From NCBI GenBank assembly GCA_944392125.1, contig CALXVP010000008.1, positions 1 to 64,000 on the forward strand: DNA of 64,000 nucleotides, read 5' to 3'. This document shows positions 1-7,859 of the stretch, one piece after another. Source of the DNA: an uncultured Alphaproteobacteria bacterium (GTDB taxonomy: Bacteria > Pseudomonadota > Alphaproteobacteria > CAAHEQ01 > UBA3637). The notes below the pieces were generated by a model that was not told the DNA's origin, did not search any database, and saw only the letters and a program-made list of their open reading frames with translations. The number at the start of each line of letters is the position of its first letter. Within the stretch, counting starts at the first letter, position 1. Position numbers and translations under genes: made by a program.

Positions 1-182
1 CGGGTGAAGGGATTGCTCGGCTCATGCCTCGTCCTCGTCCCTCGGACCGTCCTTGCGGACGTCTACTCCGCTTCGCTCCGTGAACGAACCCTCTTCTCGG
101 CTTCTCTCCCTTTTTTCCACTCGCTCCATACAAAAAACCGACCTTCTCGGTCGGTTTGTTTTTTGGAGCGGGTGAAGGGATT
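1..182. repeat. Direct repeat of the tRNA-Gly 3' end flanking a short GC-rich segment
   Basis: The 14 bases at 1-14 are identical to 169-182, which encode the antisense of the T-arm and acceptor end of the adjacent tRNA-Gly. The window edge cuts the left copy, so it may be longer. Between the copies lie the tRNA terminator and about 120 bases full of short inverted pieces, for example CGTCC/GGACG around 48-62, with no credible coding sequence. This could be a decayed tRNA duplication, an att-like duplication, or one unit of a tRNA-linked repeat family. Confidence 0.55.
136..156 (-). terminator. Rho-independent terminator after tRNA-Gly
   Basis: A perfect 8-bp stem, AACCGACC (136-143) with GGTCGGTT (149-156), has a 5-base loop. 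It is flanked by A-rich sequence on one side and T-rich on the other, so it could work in both directions. It starts 8 bases beyond the CCA end of the minus-strand tRNA. Confidence 0.85.
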
Positions 183-238
183 CGAACCCTCGACATCAAC
201 CTTGGCAAGGTTGCGCTCTACCCCTGAGCTACGCCCGC
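164..238 (-). tRNA. tRNA-Gly (GCC anticodon)
   Basis: On the minus strand a full cloverleaf can be drawn. The 5' acceptor arm is GCGGGCG, the D-arm contains GCTCAGGGGTAGAGC, the anticodon stem CAACC/GGTTG encloses the loop TTGCCAA with anticodon GCC, and the T-loop is TTCGAAT. Discriminator U73 is followed by an encoded CCA at 166-164. The acceptor stem carries one C6-A67 mismatch where most Gly tRNAs have C-G. Confidence 0.95.
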
Positions 239-354
239 ATTCGCTGTTTCTCTCTTATGACACATTTTTTTTCTTTTTGCAAGAACTTTTTTCGCTTTTT
301 TTACTTTTTTTTCTAATCTCTTTATTTCTTTAATCTTTTCTCACCGTTAATATC

Positions 355-1020
355 TCACTTCAGCCCGTATATCTCACTCGCTGCCCGCACCAATGCTATT
401 CGCATTAACGGTATCGTAATCCGTTGCCCGCGACTCAATGATAGTAAATCCGCTTGCTCCATAACCCGTTGCAATGCCCAAAATGACCGCGGAACCCTTA
501 AAATCGTATACTCTATGACTTTCGGGTCTATAATCAATCCCCTGTCTTGAAACGCTTTGTATAAAACCGCATACATTAACTCCTCGTCCGGTGTGGATAT
601 TTGGATTTTCGGAACCGCATTCATTCGCGATTGTAAATCTTTTAAATGAAATTCCGGAATATGTCGGGCTGTCATCAATAATGCGCCTCCTCGGTTGATC
701 ACATGATTGTATAAATAAAATAACGCCCGCTCATCTTGCAACTTATCAATGTTTTCTACCACAATCCGTAATCCGCTCTGCGTAATACCAAGCGCTATTT
801 CATCCGTCAACGAACTACCCTCTATTCGCAACTGCGAAAAAATGGCCGCTAAATGCGATTTGCCACATCCTTTCTCGCCACAAATAATCACGGCCGGCAC
901 CGGCCAATGCGGATACTTATCAATCCACAATACCGCTTCCCGATTGCAGGGCGATACTAAAAAATCTCCACGACCGTAAGAGGGCCTGTATGATAAATTT
1001 AACGGCAACTGTTCCGGCAT
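355..1020 (-). CDS. hdaA: HdaA-like DnaA regulatory inactivator (AAA+ protein)
   Basis: A 221-residue DnaA-related AAA+ protein without the DNA-binding domain IV of DnaA, the usual size and shape of Hda/HdaA. Proteins of this family bind the loaded beta sliding clamp and stimulate ATP hydrolysis by DnaA, limiting re-initiation of replication. Residues 4-9, QLPLNL, form a good clamp-binding motif at the N-terminus. The P-loop is GEKGCGKSHLA (near residue 48). The Walker B region (VVENIDKL) is less acidic than in DnaA, as is common in Hda. It is last in the DUF2066-perM-hdaA array, 6 bases after perM, an order seen in many alphaproteobacteria. Confidence 0.85.
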   Translation of the reverse strand: MPEQLPLNLSYRPSYGRGDFLVSPCNREAVLWIDKYPHWPVPAVIICGEKGCGKSHLAAIFSQLRIEGSSLTDEIALGITQSGLRIVVENIDKLQDERALFYLYNHVINRGGALLMTARHIPEFHLKDLQSRMNAVPKIQISTPDEELMYAVLYKAFQDRGLIIDPKVIEYTILRVPRSFWALQRVMEQADLLSLSRGQRITIPLMRIALVRAASEIYGLK

Positions 1021-1026
1021 AACAGG

Positions 1027-2112
1027 TTACTTCTTTCCCTTATACAAACTGGTTGCATAATACCACTTTAAAATATGGCGCACAAACACTCCGATGACGG
1101 CCGCAACGGGAACCGCAATCAATACGCCGACAAATCCGCATAATGCACCGCCTGCAAACAAAGCAAAAATCACCCATACGGGGTGAAGACCTACTTTATC
1201 TCCCACAAGTTTCGGCGTTAAAATATACCCCTCTAAAATCTGCCCGAGAATAAATACCACACCCATACCAATCCACAAACCCAAAGATGCATGCGTTGAA
1301 ATAGCCAAAATCACACTTAATATCAACCCGGTTAAAAATCCGAAATACGGAATGAACGACAAAATACCGGCCAACATTCCCACCAATAAACCTGACTCTA
1401 ATCCGATAACGGATAAGCCGATACCATAAAATAAACCCAACAATAAGCAAACCAACGATTGCCCGCGAATAAAGCCGGACAACGTTGTATTGATTTCACG
1501 CAACAAAGGCATAACACTTCCTTTCTTTTGGGGCGGGATTAAATCCGATATTTGATTTTCAACGCCATCCCAATCCCGTAAAACATAAAATAAAACAATC
1601 GGCGTAATCATTAACATGGATACCAGATTAAAAAATACGATACCACCCGTTAAAATTTGCAACGTGCCGTTGGCAAAAGATTTAAGCACACTGCTGATTG
1701 TTTGCGATACCATATCGGAAATATTGCTTAATTGTTCCGGAGAAATGGCTTCCTTGGCATACGCAATTAAAAATTGAATGTGTTGTTTAATCCCGTCGGC
1801 AATCATCGGAACTTTTGAAAACAAAGCAAAAACCTGTGATTGCAAAATCGGCAACACAATCAACAAAACACTTAAAACCGCAATGACAAAAATGGTTAAA
1901 ATTACCGAAGTTGCCCATGTGCGTGAAAGACGCTTTTTTTGCAATGCCTGAACGGCCGGATGTAAAAAATAGGCAAATACAAATGCTAAAACAAACGGCA
2001 ACAACACACCTGAAATAGAATAAAAAAACCACCCGCTGATTACCAAAAATGCAATCACACCCAACCAGGCTTTTTGCGTGGCACTTAATTCGTATTTTTG
2101 ATTAAATATCAT
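1027..2112 (-). CDS. perM: AI-2E family transporter (PerM-like membrane protein)
   Basis: A 361-residue polytopic membrane protein with paired N-terminal helices (about residues 17-60), a central soluble stretch, and a C-terminal block of hydrophobic helices containing glycine-rich segments such as GLLVGMLAGILSFIPYFG. This is the PerM/YdiK/TqsA (AI-2E) family pattern. Members are predicted exporters or permeases; some act as ion antiporters, and the true substrate here is unknown. A GGAG ribosome binding site precedes the ATG by about 10 bases. It lies between the DUF2066 gene (45 bases upstream) and hdaA (6 bases downstream), so the three are probably co-transcribed. Confidence 0.9.
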   Translation of the reverse strand: MIFNQKYELSATQKAWLGVIAFLVISGWFFYSISGVLLPFVLAFVFAYFLHPAVQALQKKRLSRTWATSVILTIFVIAVLSVLLIVLPILQSQVFALFSKVPMIADGIKQHIQFLIAYAKEAISPEQLSNISDMVSQTISSVLKSFANGTLQILTGGIVFFNLVSMLMITPIVLFYVLRDWDGVENQISDLIPPQKKGSVMPLLREINTTLSGFIRGQSLVCLLLGLFYGIGLSVIGLESGLLVGMLAGILSFIPYFGFLTGLILSVILAISTHASLGLWIGMGVVFILGQILEGYILTPKLVGDKVGLHPVWVIFALFAGGALCGFVGVLIAVPVAAVIGVFVRHILKWYYATSLYKGKK

Positions 2113-2157
2113 TCTGTTCTCATCTCCTTGTTTGTAGCGTTTTTACAGAGCAACCGA

Positions 2158-3378
2158 TTATGGGATATATCCGGGCAGTGGCTCCGGCAAAGTTGCGGTA
2201 GATGTCGGCACTTCCGCGGATGCGGTCGGCATCTGCCCCTCGGCAACGGCAGACCGATTCTCCGTTGTTTTTGCTTCGGCATCGGTTGACAATGTCTGCG
2301 GTTCGGTCAACAAATAAATCAATTCCCCGTTTTCATCCGGCATTGAGGTTAAAATCAAGCCGTTTAATCTGAGTTTTTCACCGAGTTCCGTTACCGTACC
2401 GCGGTAATGGAAATCAACGGACAACCGTTTATTTGAAAAACCTTTAATATCTACTTTTTCGGCAAAATTTAATTGTTGCAGTTTCCGGCGAATACGCGAT
2501 AAATCCGAAACTTTTTCAATCGGAACAACGGCTGAATAAACTTGTATCGGTTGGGCGGAATTTTGCGCCAAATAAAGCCATTTCTTCGTCATCGTGCGGA
2601 AAGTATCGCTCAGCAAGTCGGCACAAATTTTGGTAGCGGATTCCCTATCATCCGTTACCCGAAAAGAAACTTCTGCTTCCGGTGCGCTGTTTTTAGGCCA
2701 TACACGCGTGCTGACCTCAAACACCGTTCCCTGCCGTTCAACCGACATGATCATCACTTGCGCAACATGATACTTTTGCGCCAACAATTTAAGTGCCGTT
2801 TCATTATATTGCACACCCGCCTCATGCGCAGGCAATAAATCATCGTCCGCACCGGATGACACTTTAAACTGAAAGAGTCGACTGGCCGGTAAGTCTTCCC
2901 GCATTGCCGTCCATAAAGGATTCATGGCATCCAATACATAAATTTGCGTTCCCTCCTTATAGACGGGAATCAACAGGGCCGGTTGCGGTAAACGCGATAA
3001 AAACGTTACTCCTTGCGATTCTAAAAAGGCTCGCACCGGTTCGGCTTTGAAACGAACGGTTAATGAGCCGAAATAACGCGTGGAGCCGGCACGCTCGTTA
3101 GCAACAGAAACATCCCGCACAAACGGCGCGATTTCATCATGCCCGCCAATGGTAATTTTGGCTCTGTCTGCCGGGGCCACAATTTTATCCAGCAACTCCA
3201 CAAATGCTTGATTTTCACCATTTTCTATGGCTTTCGTGCGTGCTTCAACAGCCGTCTTTCCCTCTGCCGAAACGGGAATATTCGTCATCACAAAAACATC
3301 TGCCGACCATGCCGCAACACATCCCAACCCCATAAAGCATAAGGCGACATACCTGACTTGTTGCCAAAGTTTTTTCAT
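2158..3378 (-). CDS. DUF2066 domain protein, exported
   Basis: A 406-residue protein with a signal peptide (hydrophobic 8-25, likely cleavage near AWSA-D) followed by a region resembling DUF2066: an alternating strand-helix pattern beginning VFVMTNIPVSAEGKTAVEAR and continuing to about residue 330. The last 60 residues are Thr/Ala/Pro-rich and look disordered. DUF2066 has no established biochemical role, but the gene is frequently found upstream of perM and hda in proteobacteria, as here. It is the first gene of that array. A periplasmic location is inferred from the signal peptide. Confidence 0.8.
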   Translation of the reverse strand: MKKLWQQVRYVALCFMGLGCVAAWSADVFVMTNIPVSAEGKTAVEARTKAIENGENQAFVELLDKIVAPADRAKITIGGHDEIAPFVRDVSVANERAGSTRYFGSLTVRFKAEPVRAFLESQGVTFLSRLPQPALLIPVYKEGTQIYVLDAMNPLWTAMREDLPASRLFQFKVSSGADDDLLPAHEAGVQYNETALKLLAQKYHVAQVMIMSVERQGTVFEVSTRVWPKNSAPEAEVSFRVTDDRESATKICADLLSDTFRTMTKKWLYLAQNSAQPIQVYSAVVPIEKVSDLSRIRRKLQQLNFAEKVDIKGFSNKRLSVDFHYRGTVTELGEKLRLNGLILTSMPDENGELIYLLTEPQTLSTDAEAKTTENRSAVAEGQMPTASAEVPTSTATLPEPLPGYIP

Positions 3379-3472
3379 CTACAATCCTTTTTTTCGTTGA
3401 ACAGAACAATCAATAATGATATTTTAACAAAAGAAAACAAAAAAGCAACCAAAAAAGAAAGGATTTACTCAA

Positions 3473-3829
3473 ATGGAATATAATTCAAACAATGTATTTG
3501 CAAAAATGTTGCGCGGTGAAATTGCAGTGAATAAAATTTACGAAGATGATTATGCACTCGCTTTTTACGATATTGCCCCCAAAGCGAAGATTCACGCACT
3601 TGTTATTTCAAAAGCCATGGTTGTTGATTTTGCGGATTTTATCGAACATTCCAATGCTGCCGAAATTGAGGGATATATGCGGGCTATCGTGCGCACGGCG
3701 GAAATTCTCGGCGTGGTAGAAGATGGCTATCGGCTTGTGTTTAATTCCGGTAAAAACAGCGGACAGGAAGTTCCGCATTTACACGCCCATATTTTAGGCG
3801 GTGAAAAATTACCGACGGCGCACCTTTAA
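3473..3829 (+). CDS. HIT family (histidine triad) nucleotide-binding protein
   Basis: A 118-residue Hint-type protein. The C-terminal histidine triad HLHAHILGG (near residue 101) supplies the catalytic His, and the N-terminal segment VFAKMLRGEIAVNKIYEDD matches the conserved start of the family. Hint enzymes hydrolyse AMP-lysine and other purine nucleoside phosphoramidates in the cytosol; the physiological substrate is generally unclear. The gene is monocistronic, with AAGGA upstream and a strong terminator 60 bases after the stop. Length and motifs are normal. Confidence 0.93.
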   Translation: MEYNSNNVFAKMLRGEIAVNKIYEDDYALAFYDIAPKAKIHALVISKAMVVDFADFIEHSNAAEIEGYMRAIVRTAEILGVVEDGYRLVFNSGKNSGQEVPHLHAHILGGEKLPTAHL

Positions 3830-3888
3830 ACAGACCTTTGAGTCATAAACCAAAGCTGACTCATCAAAGTAAACCAATTAACCGATTA

Positions 3889-3923
3889 AAATAAACGTTT
3901 GTAGATTACAAACGTTTATTTTT
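3889..3923. terminator. Bidirectional terminator between the HIT gene and the glycan operon
   Basis: A 15-bp perfect inverted repeat, 3889-3903 with 3907-3921 and a 3-base loop, flanked by A and T runs on its two sides. It separates the plus-strand HIT gene from the convergent minus-strand glycan operon ending at 4047. The T-rich bases 3924-4046 hold no gene. Confidence 0.88.
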
Positions 3924-4046
3924 ATGTGCACTATCTTTTTGTGCCCCGATTTTTTGTGTGTCGTTTTTTTATGCGTTGTCCCTTATATGCCCGTTTTTTT
4001 GCGCGGGTACTTCTTTTGCGTTAGATTGATTTTAGAGCGGTTTTGG

Positions 4047-5900
4047 TTATTTTACTACATTCGGCTGTTCATTGATTTGCATATCAACCAACCGTATGCC
4101 TTCATACAAACGCTCTCCCGTGGGAACTGCATGCGTATCAACCCGCATATGAACAATACCTCCTTGTTGTATCCGATGAGGAGTCAACGGTATCCGAACG
4201 GTGTCAAACATACTTTTTGTGTATTTCTTTGCATAAACCTCTTCCGCACCGATAGAAATGTGCACTTCCTTTTCTTTCGTTTGAAGCACAGGCACATATA
4301 CCCGTAACACAAGTTCATACGCTTTATTTGCCTGCGTGTTAAGCCGAAACTTCATTTCTCCGTGATTTTCATTCAGCCAAATTTCACCCAACACGGCTTC
4401 TGCCATATCTTGAATGCTGATATATCGGCTGAGGGCATTCGTCAGGTTAATTTGCTGACCGAACGGAACAGGATCAAGCACGCTCGGATCCTCAAAAACC
4501 GATGGTGGAACGATATTGCCCCACGACTGATATTTTTCCGAAAAACAATCCAATTCAAATTCAAACTCGTCGCCACCCTTGCTTTCAATTAATGTCGGTT
4601 CGGAACGAAATAGCGAACGACCCAGTCCGAATTTACCGTCAAAATCAAACCCGACCGCATCTAAAATCGTCGGCGCTACATCTACATTCGTAAACGTATG
4701 CGGTTGCAATTTTTGCTCCGTTTTCGGATTGATGATCGTTAAATAAATACCCCTATCGGGTATTTCTTGTAGAATATCATCTATATCCGTGCGCGGTGCA
4801 TTATGATCACCCATCACGATAATTGTTGTGTTTTGATAAAACGGCTGTGCCTGAATCCAGCGAATCAATGCCGCCGCCTCCTTATCCGAACAAGAGATTG
4901 CATCGCGGAAATCCTGATAGACGGGTCGACACGTTTCATTTAGATGTCCGGAGGGATTATGCGTATCTACCTGCACGGTTGCCAACAAAAAGGGCTTACC
5001 CTTTTGGCTGAGTTCGGTTAATTCTTTTTTAACGGCGCGATAAAATTGATGATCGTTTAATCCCCATCTTGCATTGGAAACATAACCGTATTCATCTTTT
5101 AATTCACGGTAGCCGATGGCTTTTTTAAACCCATGTTGCAAGGCAAATCGATCCGTTGCCGTATATTGAATGCTGGCCGCTTTCATCAAAACGGTTTCAT
5201 ATCCTTGCTCCTTTAATTGATTCGGCCAACAAGATAAACCGGGGATAAATGTGCGATAAACCGATAAATCCACAAAAATGTTATTCAATTTGAGCGGTAC
5301 ACCGCAAAATGAAGACAATAGACTTGTAATCGTCCAATGCGTTTGACGTAATTGATAAAAGCCGTCTGCCGAAAGATTTTCATTTTGTATTTGCGTTAAA
5401 TGCGGTGATAAATTCTTTCCGAATATCGATTCATCTTGATATGTTTTTTCATACGATTCTAAAATAATCACAATCAAATTACGTTGATTGGTTGTAATTT
5501 TCGGCACAACGTGTTCTTCCTCATAAATCGTGCCTACCGTATATTTTGCCACAATAAAATCAACTAAATTCCATTTTATTATCGGGTAAGCAAGACACCC
5601 TAACCCTATCATTAAACACACAACTTTGGCATACTTCTTAAACACCGCCTGCACGAGCATATAAACACCGACGGTTAATACAAGCCCCATAATCCCGATT
5701 ATGCTGACACCGCTGACAACAAATCCGATTGCCACACCGTCCAACGGTTGCGCCAAATTTAACAGTATCTGCTCTAATTGTATATCGCCGAAATTATATA
5801 GAATCCATACAGCCGAAATCGCAGAAGCCACACCAAAATAAAGTATCATAAAAACAAGTGCCGACAGCAACTTGAACAGATATTGTTTGATATTAGTCAT
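4047..5900 (-). CDS. LTA synthase-like phosphoglycerol/sulfatase-fold membrane enzyme
   Basis: A 617-residue protein with about four N-terminal membrane helices (to about residue 115), then an alkaline-phosphatase/sulfatase-fold domain facing the periplasm. Metal and nucleophile motifs are visible: LIVIILESYE, the Thr-containing segment THWTITSLLSS, and IIVMGDHNAPR. About 110 extra residues follow as a probable beta domain. Relatives transfer phosphoglycerol or phosphoethanolamine from phospholipid to lipoteichoic acid, periplasmic glucans or LPS sugars. In a Gram-negative glycan operon, decoration of a surface glycan is the best inference. The start overlaps the upstream glycosyltransferase by 8 bases, suggesting translational coupling. 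Confidence 0.82.
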   Translation of the reverse strand: MTNIKQYLFKLLSALVFMILYFGVASAISAVWILYNFGDIQLEQILLNLAQPLDGVAIGFVVSGVSIIGIMGLVLTVGVYMLVQAVFKKYAKVVCLMIGLGCLAYPIIKWNLVDFIVAKYTVGTIYEEEHVVPKITTNQRNLIVIILESYEKTYQDESIFGKNLSPHLTQIQNENLSADGFYQLRQTHWTITSLLSSFCGVPLKLNNIFVDLSVYRTFIPGLSCWPNQLKEQGYETVLMKAASIQYTATDRFALQHGFKKAIGYRELKDEYGYVSNARWGLNDHQFYRAVKKELTELSQKGKPFLLATVQVDTHNPSGHLNETCRPVYQDFRDAISCSDKEAAALIRWIQAQPFYQNTTIIVMGDHNAPRTDIDDILQEIPDRGIYLTIINPKTEQKLQPHTFTNVDVAPTILDAVGFDFDGKFGLGRSLFRSEPTLIESKGGDEFEFELDCFSEKYQSWGNIVPPSVFEDPSVLDPVPFGQQINLTNALSRYISIQDMAEAVLGEIWLNENHGEMKFRLNTQANKAYELVLRVYVPVLQTKEKEVHISIGAEEVYAKKYTKSMFDTVRIPLTPHRIQQGGIVHMRVDTHAVPTGERLYEGIRLVDMQINEQPNVVK

Positions 5901-6834
5901 TTTCAGATTTTTCCTTGATAATATAGGCCGGACGGTGTTTTGATTCTAAATAAACAAGCCCCAGATACTCACCCAAGATACCGATAATCAATAATTGCAC
6001 ACCGCCTAAAATTAAAACAGAAACCAATACGGAAGCCCATCCAGCCACAACAAATGAATCCGTAAATAATTTCATATATAAAATATATCCCGCATACAGA
6101 AAACCGATACACGTTGTGCATAACCCGATAATACTTGCCAATCGCAACGGCATAATACCAAACGATGTTATACCCGCCCACGCCAATTTTATCATTCGCA
6201 TTAACGTATAGCTACTTTTTCCCGCATACCGTTTGCCGACTTCATACGGAACACCGATTTGTTTAAATCCCAACCATGAAATATAGCCCCGCAAAAATAA
6301 TTCCCGCTCGGGCGAATTTTTGATTACATTAACAACTTTCCGATCAAGCAAACGAAAATCAGCTGCTCCTTTCGGCACACAAATCCCCGTAATAAAACCC
6401 AATACGCGGTAATATAACGCCGATGTTTTCCGCTTGAACCAGCTTTGATTTTGGTTTTCCAACCGAACGGTGTAAACAACATCATACCCTTCTTGCCAGT
6501 ATTGAATCAGCGTCGGTATCAATTCGGGGGGATGCTGTAAATCAGCGTCCAAGGAAATAACGGCATCACCCAAAGCCTCATTTAATCCGGCACGCAACGC
6601 ATTTTGATGCCCGAAATTACGCGAGAAAGAAAGATACCGAATCTGCTTATTTTGACCATGCAAATTTTTCAAAACAGACAGTGTTTCATCTGTTGAGCCA
6701 TCATCAATAAAAAGAATTTCATAATTTATTTCTTTCGGCAAAACCGCTACAATCCGCTCTGCCAAAAAAGCCACATTTTCCGCCTCGTTAAACGCCGGAA
6801 CAATAATTGAAATTTGAGTCTCTTTTTTCATCAT
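5893..6834 (-). CDS. DPM1/GtrB-like family 2 glycosyltransferase, polyprenyl-phosphate type
   Basis: About 313 residues. A GT-A domain starts at ISIIVPAFNEAENV, with the acidic motifs FIDDGSTDET and DADLQHPPELIP, and two C-terminal hydrophobic helices follow (from about residue 230). This is the architecture of dolichol/undecaprenyl-phosphate sugar transferases such as GtrB and ArnC, which charge a lipid carrier with a sugar for use across the membrane. The open frame reaches an ATG at 6870, but a purine-rich AAGAGGG lies right before the ATG-ATG pair at 6834/6831 and just after the upstream stop, so I place the start there; the exact Met is uncertain. Confidence 0.85.
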   Translation of the reverse strand: MMKKETQISIIVPAFNEAENVAFLAERIVAVLPKEINYEILFIDDGSTDETLSVLKNLHGQNKQIRYLSFSRNFGHQNALRAGLNEALGDAVISLDADLQHPPELIPTLIQYWQEGYDVVYTVRLENQNQSWFKRKTSALYYRVLGFITGICVPKGAADFRLLDRKVVNVIKNSPERELFLRGYISWLGFKQIGVPYEVGKRYAGKSSYTLMRMIKLAWAGITSFGIMPLRLASIIGLCTTCIGFLYAGYILYMKLFTDSFVVAGWASVLVSVLILGGVQLLIIGILGEYLGLVYLESKHRPAYIIKEKSEND

Positions 6835-6845
6835 CCCTCTTGCCG

Positions 6846-7859
6846 TTACACGCCTCTTTTCCATTTCCATATCGGCCGATTAAATAATTTATATATGCTT
6901 TGATGCGCCGTTGCTTCTATTTTTCCAATCGGAATAAATCCAAATAATTTTAGCCTATCAACATAATTTCCTTGTTTCCTATTTAGCGGAAACGTCAATG
7001 CTTTCGGCTTTTCTTGAATACACCAGGTATCATCTTTTTCGTATCTGGCTGTTTCCAAAACTTTTTCTATTTGTGCCTTCACTGCTTTATCAACATGCTT
7101 CAAAACATATTGAATCACGCTGTTCGGCACACGTTTTTTAAAAAGCATATCCATCCATCTATATTTGGGACATAAGTGACCAAAATTTTTCCGATAACTG
7201 ATACCGCACTCCTTTTGAGAAAGTTCCCCATCCGTTTGAGAGAAACCCCCGTCACGAAATGTTGAAAATTCATTCGGATTGTAAACACCTTTGGCGCCTG
7301 CGGTAATCAGACGTATAATAAAATCATAATCCCCAGCCGATTTAAAGTTTTCATCAAATCCTCCAAGTTCCAGCATTTTATCTCTTTTGACCAAAAGTGC
7401 TTGATGAGAAAACGGCATCCGAACAAAATAAACACCCAAACAGGGTTCCATAATTTTATAAACACATTCCGTTCCTGCACGCAACACACGGTGGGGTGCA
7501 TATAAAAAATCAGCATTTGTTTCTTCCAGTAAACGCACGCAACTTGCCATTCCGTCGGGGCGACACAAAAAGTCATCCGAGTTCAAATAAAGCACATAAT
7601 CGCCCGTTGCGATATGCAATCCTTTATTCATCGCCTCATAGATACCGTGATCCGGCTCGCTTATCCAACGCATTCGGTCGTGTTCACAAGAGCGAATCAA
7701 GTCCACCGTTCCGTCGGTTGAAGCACCGTCAACAATAATATGTTCTATATTTTGATACGTTTGATTTAAAACCGAAGCAACGTTTTTCCGAAACATATCT
7801 TTGCGCCCGGCTTTCAGTAAATTAAATGTAATCGTCACAATGGAAATTTTTATTGTCAT
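6846..7859 (-). CDS. Family 2 glycosyltransferase
   Basis: A 337-residue WcaA-like GT-A enzyme. Nucleotide-sugar binding motifs ISIVTITFNLL, HIIVDGASTDGTVDLI and YVLYLNSDDF are all present, and the central DYDFIIRLI segment fits the acceptor-side acidic motif. There are no membrane helices, so it probably acts at the cytoplasmic membrane face to add a sugar to a lipid-linked glycan. The C-terminus carries two copies of a short aromatic/basic motif (KLFGFIPIGKIE and YKLFNRPIWKWK) related to the tail of the neighbouring enzyme. Its start overlaps the upstream gene by 4 bases (ATGA). Confidence 0.88.
   Translation of the reverse strand: MTIKISIVTITFNLLKAGRKDMFRKNVASVLNQTYQNIEHIIVDGASTDGTVDLIRSCEHDRMRWISEPDHGIYEAMNKGLHIATGDYVLYLNSDDFLCRPDGMASCVRLLEETNADFLYAPHRVLRAGTECVYKIMEPCLGVYFVRMPFSHQALLVKRDKMLELGGFDENFKSAGDYDFIIRLITAGAKGVYNPNEFSTFRDGGFSQTDGELSQKECGISYRKNFGHLCPKYRWMDMLFKKRVPNSVIQYVLKHVDKAVKAQIEKVLETARYEKDDTWCIQEKPKALTFPLNRKQGNYVDRLKLFGFIPIGKIEATAHQSIYKLFNRPIWKWKRGV

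Noticed and set aside
4-333. 109-codon frame across tRNA-Gly
   Set aside because: It crosses a tRNA, a terminator and a T-rich stretch; a chance frame.
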